DNA of 64,000 nucleotides from Ailanthus altissimus (GCA_946807835.1 OX327694.1:9746001-9810000), one strand, 5' to 3'; counted from the first letter of the stretch, positions 1 to 11,075 are shown. Notes: generated from the letters alone by a model not told the origin. Numbers and translations are program-made.

Positions 1-1173
1 ATAAGACTTGGGTGCTTGTTGTTCTTGTTTCCATTGGTTGTTGGCTTGTTGGTCAGATTTCCAACTGAAATTTGGGTGGTTTCTCCAGCTAGGATTATAT
101 GTTTCAGAGTAGGGTGAATAAGGCTTCTTGTACATCCCTAGGGCATTACATTGTTCCTCATATATCCCTCTCATCTCACTATACGTGGGGCAATCCTGAG
201 CTAAGTGTTCCGCTCCTCCACAGACAAAACAGACATCGTGTGACTCAACTCTAGCAATCGTGTGGGTGACCCTTCTATCTTTAGATTTCAAGGCCTCCAA
301 CTCCCTAGTTAAGACCTCTAATTGGGCTTTGAGGTTATCCTCTTCCCTAAGATGGAAAACTCCATTGGGTCGTGACCTATTTGTGCTTTCAGCAATGCTA
401 GGTCCAGTCCATGTATGGGCTTTTTCGGCTAAGTCATTAAGGAATTCTATGGCTTCCTCGGGATCTTTGTGAAGGAACTCCCCATTACACATCATCTCAA
501 CAAATTGGCGCTCTCTAATTGTGAGTCCCTCATAGAAATAACTAACCAAGCGCCAATTTTCATACCCATGGTGAGGGCACAAATTTAGCAACTCTTTAAA
601 CCTTTCCCATGCTTGATATAAGATTTCACTGTCTTTTTGGGAGAATGAAGAAATTTGTCTTTTCAGGCCATTAGTTTTGTGTTGTGGGAAGTATTTATTG
701 AAAAATGCTTGGGTCATTTCTGCCCAAGTTCCTATAGACCTCGGCCTCAAAGAGTATAGCCAACTCTTTGTTTTGTCTTTCAAAGAAAAAGGGAAAAATT
801 TAAGCCTAACAGTGTCTATGGCTTCAGGTTGGCTATGGAAGGTGGCAATTACCTCTTCAAATTCCCTAACATGTACATAAGGATTTTCACTATCTAGACC
901 ATGAAAAGTGGGAAGAAGTTGTATCATTCCAGGTTTAAAATCCGAATGTGGTATGTTAGGTGGAAATATAATGCATGATGGTGTGGCTGTGCGAGTAGGA
1001 TGCAAGTAATCTTTTAGAGTTCTAACGGGGTTTTCTTCGTGTTGGCTCATTGTGTTAGAATTACAAGATGAACTAGAAGGTGAATTCTCTTTACTTACAA
1101 ATTGTGGGAGTGGTTCTAGTTCTAGTTCTAGTTCTCTCACAAATCTTCCTCGTTTGTCTCTAGGTCGATGCAT
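1..1173 (-). CDS. Gag of OTA-type Ty3/gypsy element A (partial, open)
   Basis: This is a capsid/nucleocapsid Gag on the minus strand. It starts at the ATG at 1173 (MHRPRDKRG) and stays open for 391 codons to the left edge, so it is partial only because the window ends. The middle has the plant retrotransposon-gag domain (for example GTWAEMTQAFFNKYFP, then ERFKELLNLCPHHGYENW). Near residue 320 there is an intact CCHC zinc knuckle, CFVCGGAEHLAQDC (CX2CX4HX4C). The homologous gag of element B (27300-28945) is frameshifted and has lost a knuckle cysteine. The absence of any stop here points to a fairly recent insertion. Upstream are the leader, a tRNA-Asp-type PBS and the 5' LTR of the same element. 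Pol and any 3' cargo would lie left of the window. Confidence 0.93.
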   Translation of the reverse strand, partial: MHRPRDKRGRFVRELELELEPLPQFVSKENSPSSSSCNSNTMSQHEENPVRTLKDYLHPTRTATPSCIIFPPNIPHSDFKPGMIQLLPTFHGLDSENPYVHVREFEEVIATFHSQPEAIDTVRLKFFPFSLKDKTKSWLYSLRPRSIGTWAEMTQAFFNKYFPQHKTNGLKRQISSFSQKDSEILYQAWERFKELLNLCPHHGYENWRLVSYFYEGLTIRERQFVEMMCNGEFLHKDPEEAIEFLNDLAEKAHTWTGPSIAESTNRSRPNGVFHLREEDNLKAQLEVLTRELEALKSKDRRVTHTIARVESHDVCFVCGGAEHLAQDCPTYSEMRGIYEEQCNALGMYKKPYSPYSETYNPSWRNHPNFSWKSDQQANNQWKQEQQAPKSY

Positions 1174-1925
1174 ACATCCTAATTTTTTTTTTTTTTTTTA
1201 AGGAAAGAAATGCTTAAGGAAATTAAGAAGTGGAATAAACACAACAAGAAATAGAAATAAGTTAGGTGGTAAGACCAACCATAAAATATAAATACAATAA
1301 CTAAACAAAAGACTATAAAGTACGAAAAAAAAGTACAATAAATAAATAATAAAAAGAAAATACAATAAGTAAATAAATAAAAGGTTAGGCGGTAGAACCG
1401 GCCATAAAAAGAAAATACAACATGTTAACTAAAGTAAATAAAGTGCAATAAATACGTAAAAGAAAATGAAAATAAAGTACAATAAAAAAAAAGTGCAATA
1501 AATAAATAAAGTACAATAAGAAATAAAGAAACTAAGTTAGGCGGTAGAACCAGCCACAAAATAAAAAGAAAATACAACAAATTAACTAAAAAAAAGTACA
1601 ATAAATAAATAAAAGAAAGTGAACGAAGTTAGGCGGTAAAACCAGCCATTAAAAAAAAAGTGCAATAAATAAACTAAAGAAAATAAAGTGCAATAAATAG
1701 ATAAAAGAAAATAAACTAATTAGGCGGCAAAACCAGCCATTAAGATAATATAAAATATAACAAATTAACTAAAGAAAAGAAAATAAATTAGGTGGTAGAA
1801 CCAACCATGAATAATAAATAAATTACAACAAAGGAAATAAAACTAAGATTTTGCAAAGAAAAGAAAATATACAAAGTTACCACTTTAGTATTTATAATCG
1901 CAACCGACTTTCGCTTAGTGTGCTT
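1174..1925 (-). other. Leader (5' UTR) of element A with reiterated micro-uORFs
   Basis: This is the untranslated leader between PBS and gag, read on the minus strand. It is A/T-rich low-complexity sequence (AATAAATAAA-type runs on the plus strand). Embedded in it are six copies of a 21-nt unit at 1262-1282, 1385-1405, 1537-1557, 1629-1649, 1720-1740 and 1788-1808. On the sense strand five of the six units form a 7-codon ORF, ATG to TAA, reading Met-(Ala/Val)-Gly-(Ser/Phe/Leu)-(Thr/Ala)-(Ala/Thr)-stop. The unit at 1537-1557 begins GTG instead of ATG. The leader of element B has the same unit. Confidence 0.85.
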
Positions 1926-1942
1926 CCCCGGCAACGGCGCCA
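1926..1942 (-). other. Primer-binding site, tRNA-Asp type (element A)
   Basis: The plus strand reads CCCCGGCAACGGCGCCA, so the element sense strand has TGGCGCCGTTGCCGGGG. This matches the 3' end of plant tRNA-Asp as used by Athila-like elements. It lies 6 nt from the LTR end. Confidence 0.9.
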
Positions 1943-1948
1943 AATTTT

Positions 1949-3507
1949 TGTTTACGCTCAAAATATAACGCGGCTATCGCAGTATAGATTGAGGTGTCGA
2001 TCCCACGAGGAAGCTCTTGGCAAAATAGGTTGGTGAAGTAAAATATTAAAGCAGTAGCAAAGGGTTAATTGATTTAAACGGATGAGATAGAATTATCTAT
2101 GAATTGAGGAAAATGTCTTATGATGATTTAAGCAAGGCTTTGAGAATCACAATTATGCTTTATAAATCTACTCTATACTTTGATTCGATATTTATAACTC
2201 AACTGAAAGTTTCACATCCCAAACAATCAATCGGAAGGTATGTAATATATAGCACATTTGATAACACATGTATTTGATTTAGTTAAACTCTTTGCAAGCA
2301 TTAACACACATCATGTTATTTATACAAGTTATCTAAGATCGACAATATATCATTTTGACAATATTGCAGTAAAAGATTAACTTGAATATCAAACATTTAT
2401 TGCCCTTACATGTTATCCAAGATCGACAATATATCAAATTGACAATACTGCAGTAAAAGATTAACATATAAAACAATATAACCAGTAACAATTATAAATC
2501 AACATGAATCACATAAGAAAAGCATGACTGAACATATATGAGACATGAGAATTATAACCTCTGGATTATAGATAATAAAATAGATAAGAGTTTAATCAAA
2601 ACCAAACTTACAACATTTATAGCTCTTGACACCGAATCAAAGCATGGAAGTAGATTTACTACACATAAAAGTTCATCTCTTAGCCTTGCTAGGAACTCTA
2701 GCCTAAATTACAATACATGTTAATGAGAATAAAAGAAGAGAGAAAATTATTATCCCCTAAAAACGTCCTAAGGGTCTCCTTATATAGGCAATGAATGGAC
2801 ATATGTCATGGATGACATCAATCTTCAATAGTTTTAAGCCAATAACTCGTGTATCCACTTGCAGCACATTTTTGATAATGTAAATGATCAATTCAGCTTC
2901 TACAGCCGACATGAAAGTTGTAGAATTTTGACTCTTCTTTCCATAGGCACTGATTTCATGCAAATTGGATGAGTATCCAATGAGATATGAGCAAAATTCC
3001 AAAGATACATCAGAATTCGGCCAACAACCATTTTACCCACTTGCAATGCGATTTGGTCCATGATAACGGCTGATTTGGACTTTACAATAAACATACGAGT
3101 TGTTGATAGTAAAGTCAGCAATTCACAGCTTTAAGAATTATACCAATTGAGTACGTATTTTGTGAGATACGGTCCAAATACGTGAATTGGGTCAAGCTGG
3201 GTAAGAGTTGTAGTCCGATTCTGTTGTATCTCAATTTTTGGCCCATAACATGTTGGATTTGGCTTTTCCACTATTCTTCAAATTTGTGTAAGATTGAGTC
3301 ATGTTGCACCAGGTTCAAGAATTTCTTCATTTTGATTTCTACATTGAGAGTTATGTCCAATTTACCTAAACCTGTCCAAATAACATTCATTAATCACAAT
3401 TTAAGGAGAACACTTTATTTCAAGCTAAAATTACAGAAAACACTAAAATTAATGACATTAAATGGTGATTGAATCTCTTAACAACATGCATTTTCATGTG
3501 TTCATCA
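1949..3507 (-). repeat. 5' LTR of OTA element A
   Basis: A 1,559-bp LTR; on the plus strand it runs from TGTTTACGCTC to TGTGTTCATCA. Related copies lie at 17349-18828, 29771-31334 and 58631-60257. It is bounded on the left by the PBS and on the right by interrupted copia pol; the putative TSD is AGGAG at 3508-3512. The sense strand has a TATA-like CCTATATAAGG near 2779-2789. An internal direct repeat with a period of about 84 bp starts at 2331 and 2415. Short ORFs inside it are not coding. Confidence 0.92.
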
Positions 3508-3905
3508 AGGAGTTAGGAATGTTCCTAACCTCAAGAGGAACTTGGTCTCACTAGAGATATTAGACTAGAACAGATATGCCATTAGGATTGATAGAGGGGT
3601 TTTGGGAGTGTTGAGAGGTTCTATGGTTGTGATGAGAGGTGAAAAGAGTAAAGGCGTATATATGCTAAAGGGAGAGGTGAGTGATTTTGCATTATTTTTT
3701 ATTGCTGATAAGAATATGCAAACCAAATTATGGCATCTAAGGTTAGCACACTTAGGTGAGAGGAACTTAAAAAAGTTATATATTCAAAAGGTGTTTTGTA
3801 AGGATAAGTTCTAGCCATTGGAGTTTTGTGAGCATTATGTGCTAGGTAAAGCATATAAAGTGAAGTTTAATACTGAAGAGCACAAAACCAAAAGGACTAT
3901 TGACT
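3508..3905 (+). pseudogene. Copia pol relic: GAG-pre-integrase segment
   Basis: The plus-strand reading begins abruptly at the edge of element A's LTR with NLKRNLVSLEIL, a typical segment before the copia GAG-pre-integrase domain. At 3730-3790 follows TKLWHLRLAHLGERNLKKLY, which matches the LWH-RLGH signature. A stop follows at about 3812, then further readable sequence with in-frame stops. The 5' part of this copia element lies left of the window, beyond element A, which split it. Confidence 0.85.
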
Positions 3906-4570
3906 ATATACACTTAGATATTTGGGGAACCAGTACAGTCAGTTACTTATGGTGAAGCTAGATACTTCATCATATTTATTGATGACTATTCTAAGAAGTT
4001 ATGGGTATATATGTTGAAAAGTAAGGAGTAGGTGTTTAATACATTGAAAATATGAAAGGTCCTCGTTAAGAATCGACTAGCAAGAAGATTAAGACGCTAA
4101 GAACTGATAATGGCCTCGAGTACTGCAACAGAGAGTCTAGTGGCTTCTGTACTAAGCATGGGATTACAATGCATAAAATTGTAAGATCAATACTACAATA
4201 GCATAATATGGTTGAAAGGATGAATAGAACCCTGCTTGAAAGAATTAGATGCATGTTGATTAATGCAAAAATGTTCAATGTATTTTAGGGTAAGGCTGTA
4301 ACGACAGTAACCTATTTGATCAATAGTAGTCATTCATTCGCAATAGACTTCAAGACCTTAGAAGAGAAGTGGTCTGGCAACCCTCCCAAATATGATCACC
4401 TCAGAATATTTAGTTGCCTAGCTTTCATAAATGTAAAGCAAGAAAAATTAGAACCTAGAGCTATGAAGAGGATATTCATAGGGTATCCTAAAGGTGTAAA
4501 AGGATATAAGATGTGGTGTAAAGAGTTGAATCCATAAAGAAGTATCATTAGTAGAGATGTAACATTCGAT
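3906..4570 (+). pseudogene. Copia integrase relic
   Basis: Motifs in order are HLDIWGT (first catalytic Asp, near 3910), FIDDYSKKLWVYML (3968-4012), LRTDNGLEYC (second Asp, near 4093) and NMVERMNRTLLERIRCML (third acidic residue, near 4205). This is the D,D35E layout of a Ty1/copia integrase. Several stops and small indels interrupt the frame, including one just before the NMVERMNRT segment. At 4316-4537 follows PPKYDHLRIFSCLAF, the copia integrase C-terminal region. Confidence 0.87.
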
Positions 4571-5740
4571 GAGACTGAATTGCTAAAAGAACCTCAAGAA
4601 GATGAGAAAGAAGAACCTGTGCCTAAGAAAATTTCAGCACCAGAAATAGTCAAGGTTAAAGTAGACCCTAAAAGTAAATTTGATATGTACCCAGATCCAT
4701 ACTTCAATAAGGCGACCCTTGAAGTTGAGCAAAAGACACTACTGAGTTCCTCTAAGTCTACCCAAAGTAAGACTAGGACTCTTGAAATAGAATTTAAAGA
4801 GTACCAAAGATAGGACAACAAGAAAGATAAACCCATCAATCAGGTATACTCAAGCAGATTTAGTTGCTCATGCTTTTAATTCTGCATAGGCTTTTGAGTA
4901 TGATGAGCCTAAGTCATATAATGAGATTATGAAGAGTAAGAATAGTGATAAATGATAGCAAGCCATGGAATAAGAGATTAGTTCTCTTATGAAGAATAAT
5001 ACTTGAATGTTGATAGATAGATCTCAAAAGAAACTAGTTGGGTATAAGTGGGTATATAAGGTTAAAAAGTGGATATCGGAAGTAGAGCCTACGAGGTTTA
5101 AGGCTAGGCTTATAGCATAAGGTTTTACTTAAAGAGAAGGGATCGAATTTTATGAGATCTTCTCTCTAGTCATCAAGCACATATCTATTAGGATTCTATT
5201 AGCCATGTGTGTAAATCTTGACTTACATCTAGAGTAGATGGATGCAAAGATAACTTTTCTACATGGAGAGCTAGAGGAGAAGATATTTATGTCATAACCA
5301 CAAGGGTTTATAGAACTTAGCATGGAGGAGCATGCTTGCTTGTTAACAAAGTCATTGTACGGGTTAAAGCAATCTCTTAGGCAATGGTATAGGAGATTTG
5401 ATGATGACTTATAAGTTTAAAAGAAGAAAGTACGATGGTTGTGTATACTTTAAGAGCTTAATTAGTAGGATGATTATGTATTTACTATTGTATATAGATC
5501 ATATACCGATCGGATGTAAAGATATGAAAGAGATACAAAAATTGAAGAAGCAGTTGAGTGACAAGTTTGAGATGAAGGATTTTGAGTATGGACATTGTGA
5601 GGAAAAGAAGAGATGTTATCTTCTTGTCACAGTAGAGATATGTACTCAAGATCCTAGAGAATTTTGGTATGTCCATTGCAAAAGTTATCTCCACACCCTT
5701 GGCCATGCATTTCAAATTTTCAACAGCACAATTGCTAAAA
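4571..5740 (+). pseudogene. Copia reverse transcriptase relic
   Basis: The variable linker after integrase (4580-4813) is followed by the RT domain. Visible motifs are LVGYKWVYKVK (about 5035), FKARLIA then GFT (about 5095), the SLYGLKQSLRQWYRRFDDD segment (about 5350) and LLYIDHIP (5490-5515). In the last, the catalytic Tyr-x-Asp-Asp box has become Tyr-Ile-Asp-His. LKKQLSDKFEMKDF follows. There are many in-frame stops, most at former glutamine or tryptophan codons. It is not functional. Confidence 0.88.
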
Positions 5741-6239
5741 TCTGAAAATGAGAAACTACATATGAATAAAGTACTGTATGCTGGCGTAGTTGCGAGCATC
5801 ATGTATGCGATGGTTTACAAAAGACCTGAGATAGAGCAAGTGATGAGTGTTATGTGTAGATATATAGCGAATCTAGGAAAAGATCACTAGCTTGTAGTAA
5901 AGTGGATATTAAGATATCTTAAGGGAATGTTAGATCATGGTTTGTTATATAAAAACTTTGAGAATGAGAGTAAAATGTTAAGAGGATACATCAACTCAGA
6001 TTTATACGGGTGATCACGACAGTAGAAGATCTTTAACAGATTACGTATTCACGGTGTTTAGGTATAGTGTGTGATGGAGGTTGATTTTATAGCACGTGGT
6101 GGCACTATAAATCACGGAGGTTAAGTATATAGCTGTAGGTAAAGCTATTAAGGAGGCCATGTAGTTAAAAGGTATCTGTGCAAAGATATTAGATATTAAA
6201 GACGTCAACATTGGTTTATATTATGACAGCTAGAGTATG
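5741..6239 (+). pseudogene. Copia RT end and RNase H relic
   Basis: KVLYAGVVASIMYAMVYKRPEIEQVMSVMCRY (split by decay) is the usual copia segment 'GSLMYAM--TRPDI'. LVVKWILRYLKGM follows near 5890 and TEVKYIAVGKAIKEAM near 6120, marking the RNase H end. The match stops at about 6239 at a sequence of different, more GC-rich character. The copia 3' LTR was not found in the window. Confidence 0.82.
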
Positions 6240-6445
6240 ATACAACTAAGCCAGCCTTTTTGTCTGACTGTGTGGAGCTTACCAACTCCTTGGTCCACCG
6301 ACTGGATGATACCTCAGAGCCACCAGCGCACTCATACAATCAACTTAGGTTTCTGCGCCCCCAACCATGTTGAACCTGGGATCTCATCCCTTATAAGCCT
6401 TTAAGGTTTGATGGTTGTACCTGTCAGGTTGGCCAACCTATAAGC
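6240..6445 (-). mobile_element. Possible tRNA-derived SINE-like insertion
   Basis: About 200 bp of more GC-rich sequence breaks the copia RNase H frame. Read on the minus strand it has TGGCCAACCTGACAGG (possible box A) and CCCAGGTTCAACATGG (possible box B). The box spacing is longer than usual. No clear poly(A) tail or TSD was found. It could instead be a small non-autonomous DNA element. Confidence 0.3.
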
Positions 6446-6635
6446 CTTCATGAAAGATTCTAGATGTACTTCTTAATATTCTGCTACATAAAGCAAATAA
6501 ACCAATGACCCAAAGGACAAAAAGAAAAGAGGTCCAAGAGTGTATCTAGAAGCATTAAAGCTTCCCCAAAATTGAAAAGGACGACAACCAAGCCTTTCTT
6601 TCTGCTCATATTCTTAAAAGTGAAGAGGTTCCTCC
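6446..6635. other. Unassigned interval
   Basis: AT-rich sequence between the possible SINE and the H-family LTR. It may be the end of the interrupted copia element. The 63-codon minus ORF here resembles nothing I recognise. Confidence 0.4.
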
Positions 6636-9600
6636 TGTTAGGGTCGATGCTTACATACCATCCTTGAATGTACATGTACTTATATATTTATATAAGTGTA
6701 CATTCCCATTAAATCACTATTACCCATTAATATGATACTATGCATGTAACGTTACAAACATTGTACAATCTGAAGGAGTTTAGATAAGGGCTCATAGTTA
6801 GCCACGCTGAGAGATATAAATGCTAAATGTTAGCACAACTAAGTATTAGCTAGTTATAATACTTAGCAGATCCAAGAGTTGGAGCCTTATCTGTAATGGG
6901 ACATAGACCTAAGAATATACTAGTAACTACATAGTTGTAAGAGTTATAATCGAGTGCCAGAAAATGCCAGTTACGCAAGTATGTTCTCGAATAATTATCC
7001 ATGATCTATTTTTGCCGATGCGGATCTGTCGGTGGATACTTTAATATAGATCAGCATATGTCGTACCTATAGGGTATAGATGGTCGTTCTTAACCGACCG
7101 TAAGCTTGGAGCTTGTATTAACGTATGGGTATCCAGTTAGGACTGGATATGAGACAGACTCACGAGGGCCTTCGATAGACACCCTATGTAAGTTGTCAAT
7201 GGAGGGTCCTGTTGTGTGTTTTCTATAACACAAATTAGCGCAAGTGCACGTTGTCGCAACAAGTAATATATGATAAGTAGAGTGTCGATCCCACAGAGAA
7301 TGATTTATCTTTTCTATTTTAAGTACCGAAATGGTGTCTTTCTACTATTATCCAGAAAATGATTTAATGTATGATATTAAACTACTCAAGTAAAAGAACA
7401 ACTTAATTATGCTAAGTGACAAACTAAATTACCAACAAGTTAAATTCAATATGAGAAATCCTAGGATTACAAACTATCCCCCATTGTGCAAATAAATTCA
7501 GCAGAATCTCTTTGATGTTTATTAGTTCTCAACTTGATATATTGACCAAAACACTTAACACATCACAAGCCTCTTTTGCAGGTCAAGTGAATCTATTCCA
7601 TCCAATCAAATATCTATATGTCTATGATAAATAAATTGAACAAAATTCATTAAGCACAAGTTTTATGAGCCATACATGCCTTATGAGTATATGTCTATCT
7701 CATATGAAACTCAAGTGTACTACACTATGATCATGCATCAATATGCTTAAGACTAAATACCTAAATGCCTTTGTCAAGTTTATTTAAGCATTTCTAGATC
7801 AATTTAACCACTGGCCAAGTAATCAAATAGCATTAAGCACAAGCACAATGAATATATCAAAAGCTGAATTAATACCATAAAAGAGAGAACTAAAATCAAT
7901 CACATAATGAGTTCAAGGATGTAATCCTAGATGAACGAAATTAGCTCATCATTAAACTACACAATCTTGAAGCTAATTCCATCAATACATGTAAACTAAA
8001 CATCTTACAACAAGTAAAGAATCAAAGCAAAGAAGACATCCCTGTCAAATGCCTTTGTTGTTGAAGCTTGCTTCCCTCCTCTTTGATTTCTTCAAACTTA
8101 GAAGTTAGGTGTTTCTTTGTGTTTCCAGCTGTTGTCCCAGCTGGAGTCCTCTTCAAAATGTAAGTTTTGAGCCAATAAATAGGTAAGAGCACGGAATTAG
8201 GGCGCATTTTGGGCTGCTTTTGGGTTTTATGATTTTCAGGAACCTGTCAAAACTTGTTGCCCAGGTCCCGGCGCCGCGGCGCTGCGATTTGGCGCTGCGG
8301 CGCTCAGTTTCTGCAATCGGCGCCGCGGCGCTGAAATCCAGCGCTGCGGCGCTGCACTGTTGCTACAGTGGTACTGTATCTGTACTGTAGCTACAGTGGT
8401 ATTTGTACTGTAGCTATCGGTACTGTATCTGTACTGTAGCTACTGTTGCTACAGTGCCTCCATTCGTATTTTTATCTCTAATGCTCCGATTTGCGTCCGT
8501 TTTCCGGTATTTTTGCTCCGATAATGCTTCAACCTATAAAACAATATTAATACGCATAAATGGCCCAATTATTGAGATAAATTGAACAAATATCAAGTTA
8601 GGAAGATAAAATAGTTTATACAATTACGCCTTATCAGGTCCTCTCGAGTTGAGTAGTCTACGTGGTCCTTTGACCTGAGTGCCATGGTGGGCTTGTAAGT
8701 GATCCACCATACTTTGGTTCCACGCATGTCATAGACCTTTCATGGTGTAACCGTTGGGTGTCACTGGGTATGGTCCGATGCTTATGGAGTTCAGTGTGTA
8801 CAGATATAGGATCCGTCAGCTCGTATAGGGAGTTGGATATCTAGATGCTTTGAGACTATATCTCAGAAAGTCTTGTGGCCACAAGCATCAATCTCGGGAA
8901 AAAGTTCCGCCAGAGTAGAACAATATGGCAAAGGGGTTTGCACATATTGTTCTATAAGATACTAGTCTGGAGATAAGACATGGATGAGCACTAGGGGATT
9001 TGATGATGATAATCTATATTCCTACACATCAAGGATATCATGACGAAAGGACTACACGTATGTGTTATAACCTTACATTGTATGCTTCAATGCGCTGATT
9101 TGTAATATCCATGATGTGTGGGTAGGACATTGCTCACAGACTCATGGAATAGTTCTATTTGATGAATCGGGCGTGGACCTAGGGAGTCCTGTGATATGGA
9201 GTGTACTTATTGTGCATTGAGGCAGCGTGCCGGATTAAAATGTTTAATCTAGCAATATTTAGCAATACCACGGGAATACGTGCGTGTCTGTATATCAGTG
9301 TTAAATATAATAATTAGTTAATAATTATTATTTACTAATTGTATAATGACACGTGGCGCATTGTGGACCCTTGGTTGAGTTTACCTAAGTGTGAAATTTG
9401 GTGGGACCTATTAAGAGGTATACTTGGTAATTATTTATGAGGGATAAAATAGTCATTTCACATTTTAATTATTTAATTGTTAAATAATCAAAATATCTCA
9501 TTATTATATTATATAATATATAATTATATTATATATAATAATATTATATTTTGGGTGCCAAATAGTTGGCACCCATATTATATTATTATTATATTATATT

Positions 9601-10170
9601 ATTATTATATTATATTAATATTATTTTATTATATATATAAAGAGAAAGATAAGATTGTGTGAAAGATTGCAAGTTAGAGTATGTAGGCAATTTTGGCTGA
9701 GAAAGAGAAGAGAAGAAATAGAGAGGAAGAAGAAGAAAAAAAAAATGAGGAAAAAATGAAATTGTTTCATTTTTTTTTATGTTTTCAATTAAAGCAATAG
9801 TGGATTGCTTCAAAACTATTGCTTCAAACTCTCCATTTCTTATCATTTTTTAGAAAAGGATAAAATACACCCGACCATTTTGGGGGTTAAGAGTTAATTT
9901 CGTGCTGGATATAGGGCTGCTGTTCTAGCTCATCAAGCCCATCGAGTTGGTGACTAGAACTGCCCACAAATTGGTTTCCATGCGAACTCCAGGGAATTAC
10001 GTGTATAATATTACACGTTGAAGTGAGTTCTCCACCTTACTAATATATTAATGTGATTAATATATTTATTTATTATATTTATTGGTTAATTTAACTCTTT
10101 CGCCGCGTAAAACTTCGTATATGATACGTGTTTTAGGCAATAGACACATTTGCACATGCATACACCTACA
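6636..10170 (+). repeat. H-family (copia) LTR, copy H1, split by a solo LTR
   Basis: It starts TGTTAGGGTCGATGCTTACATACC, closely matching the start of the solo LTR at 51158. It contains the family's diagnostic middle segment (tracts such as GTCCTTTGACCTGAGTGCCATGG and ACCTTTCATGGTGTAACCG near 8670-8760) and ends near TGCACATGCATACACCTACA. It is interrupted at 7210-8636. Without the insertion it is about 2.1 kb. The segment 9470-9640 is a TAATAT-rich microsatellite. The right end is approximate, and no TSD was confirmed there. Confidence 0.75.
7210..8636 (-). repeat. Solo LTR (GC-palindrome family), TSD GGTCC
   Basis: 1,427 bp from TGTTGTGTG to CGCCTTATCA, flanked by GGTCC at 7205-7209 and 8637-8641. 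The same family is found in the opposite orientation at 19419-21010. The sense (minus) strand starts TGATAAGGCG and ends near AGTGTCGATCCCACAGAG... in the U5 part. A GC-rich palindromic block lies at 8270-8354 in otherwise AT-rich DNA. No internal region is present, so this is a product of LTR-LTR recombination. Confidence 0.92.
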
Positions 10171-10440
10171 TGTATTAGATCTGTCGTCCAGACCTCCAAC
10201 CTTTATGGGTGAAAGGGCCGAACCTCCTTAAGTTCCTAAATTCATGTCGAAGGTTCTTAAAGTTGTACTAGAGACTGTTGCCGAGAAGATGGCTCTAGTT
10301 GCTAGATCGAGTGAGGTTCCTCTAGCTGGATCGGGAGAAGTTCCCCTTTTGAGACATTTCCCTCGAGACTTGTATAGGAATCGTTTGTTCACCCTAGTAA
10401 TAATTTTCTATTAGTTGTGTCGATTAATAAATAAATATTT
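10171..10440 (+). other. Coding-like relic of unknown origin
   Basis: A more balanced composition with a readable stretch, MSKVLKVVLETVAEKMALV then ARSSEVPLAGSGEVPLLRHF (about 10243-10370). It has no stop over about 50 codons but no complete ORF. I do not recognise the family. It could be the gag start of the element whose LTR is H1, although it does not resemble element G's gag. Confidence 0.3.
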
Positions 10441-10940
10441 AATATTTTAATTATTTCTTAATTTCTTAATATTTATAATTATTTTTCTTACAATATTATA
10501 ATTACAATTAAAGATTATAATTACAATTAAAATTATTAAGGATAAGTTAAATATATTAGTTTTGGATTGAAATTTTTTGTTATAATCATAATTTTATAAT
10601 TATAATTTATTGATAAAATTTGATTTATATTATTTCAAATCTAAAACTACTGGATACAAATACAATAATAAAAGGTCAAATTTATATCACTATAGTTACA
10701 ATACATCCCAATTATGCTGGCACCAATTGAACTATATATCATTTGCAAATTCAACCATTTTCCAAAAATTACAAATTTTTATTTTAAATATCAAATCTCA
10801 AAGTTTTGAATTTTTTTTATCATTTCTTCTTGCCAATTTAGTTTTCAGTCATCTGCTTCTTCCTAATCTTTTACAAACACTAAAACTTTTAAAGTTTTTT
10901 ATGTTAATCTTGATCACTTTTTGTCCAATAACACAATGAT
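10441..10940. repeat. Dispersed repeat, copy 1 (probable hAT 3' end)
   Basis: AT-rich sequence with an extended match, in the same orientation, to 35330-35840 (for example ACTGGATACAAATACA versus ATTAGATACAAATACA, and the shared ATCAAATCTCAAAGTT). In the second copy it adjoins a hAT transposase C-terminus read on the minus strand, so both are probably 3' ends of one hAT family. Confidence 0.6.
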
Positions 10941-11075
10941 ATTTTAGAGAGGAATAATTAAACTTTATTAGATATGGCCTGATCGATGATGAGCTTCACT
11001 GGTCTCCCTGAACAGAGTTCCAACAAAAACTCTGTTCCATCCACTCTACTTGGGATATGGAATGGAAGGAAATTG

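Noticed and set aside
260..880. Plus-strand ORFs of 67-70 codons.
   Set aside because: They are antisense to the open Gag frame of element A.
1174..1925. The leader array read as a CRISPR-like repeat-spacer array.
   Set aside because: The 21-nt units are imperfect, the spacers are homologous low-complexity sequence of variable length, and the context is a plant retroelement leader.
9477..9662. An Ile/Tyr-rich 61-codon ORF.
   Set aside because: It is translation of a TAATAT microsatellite in LTR H1.
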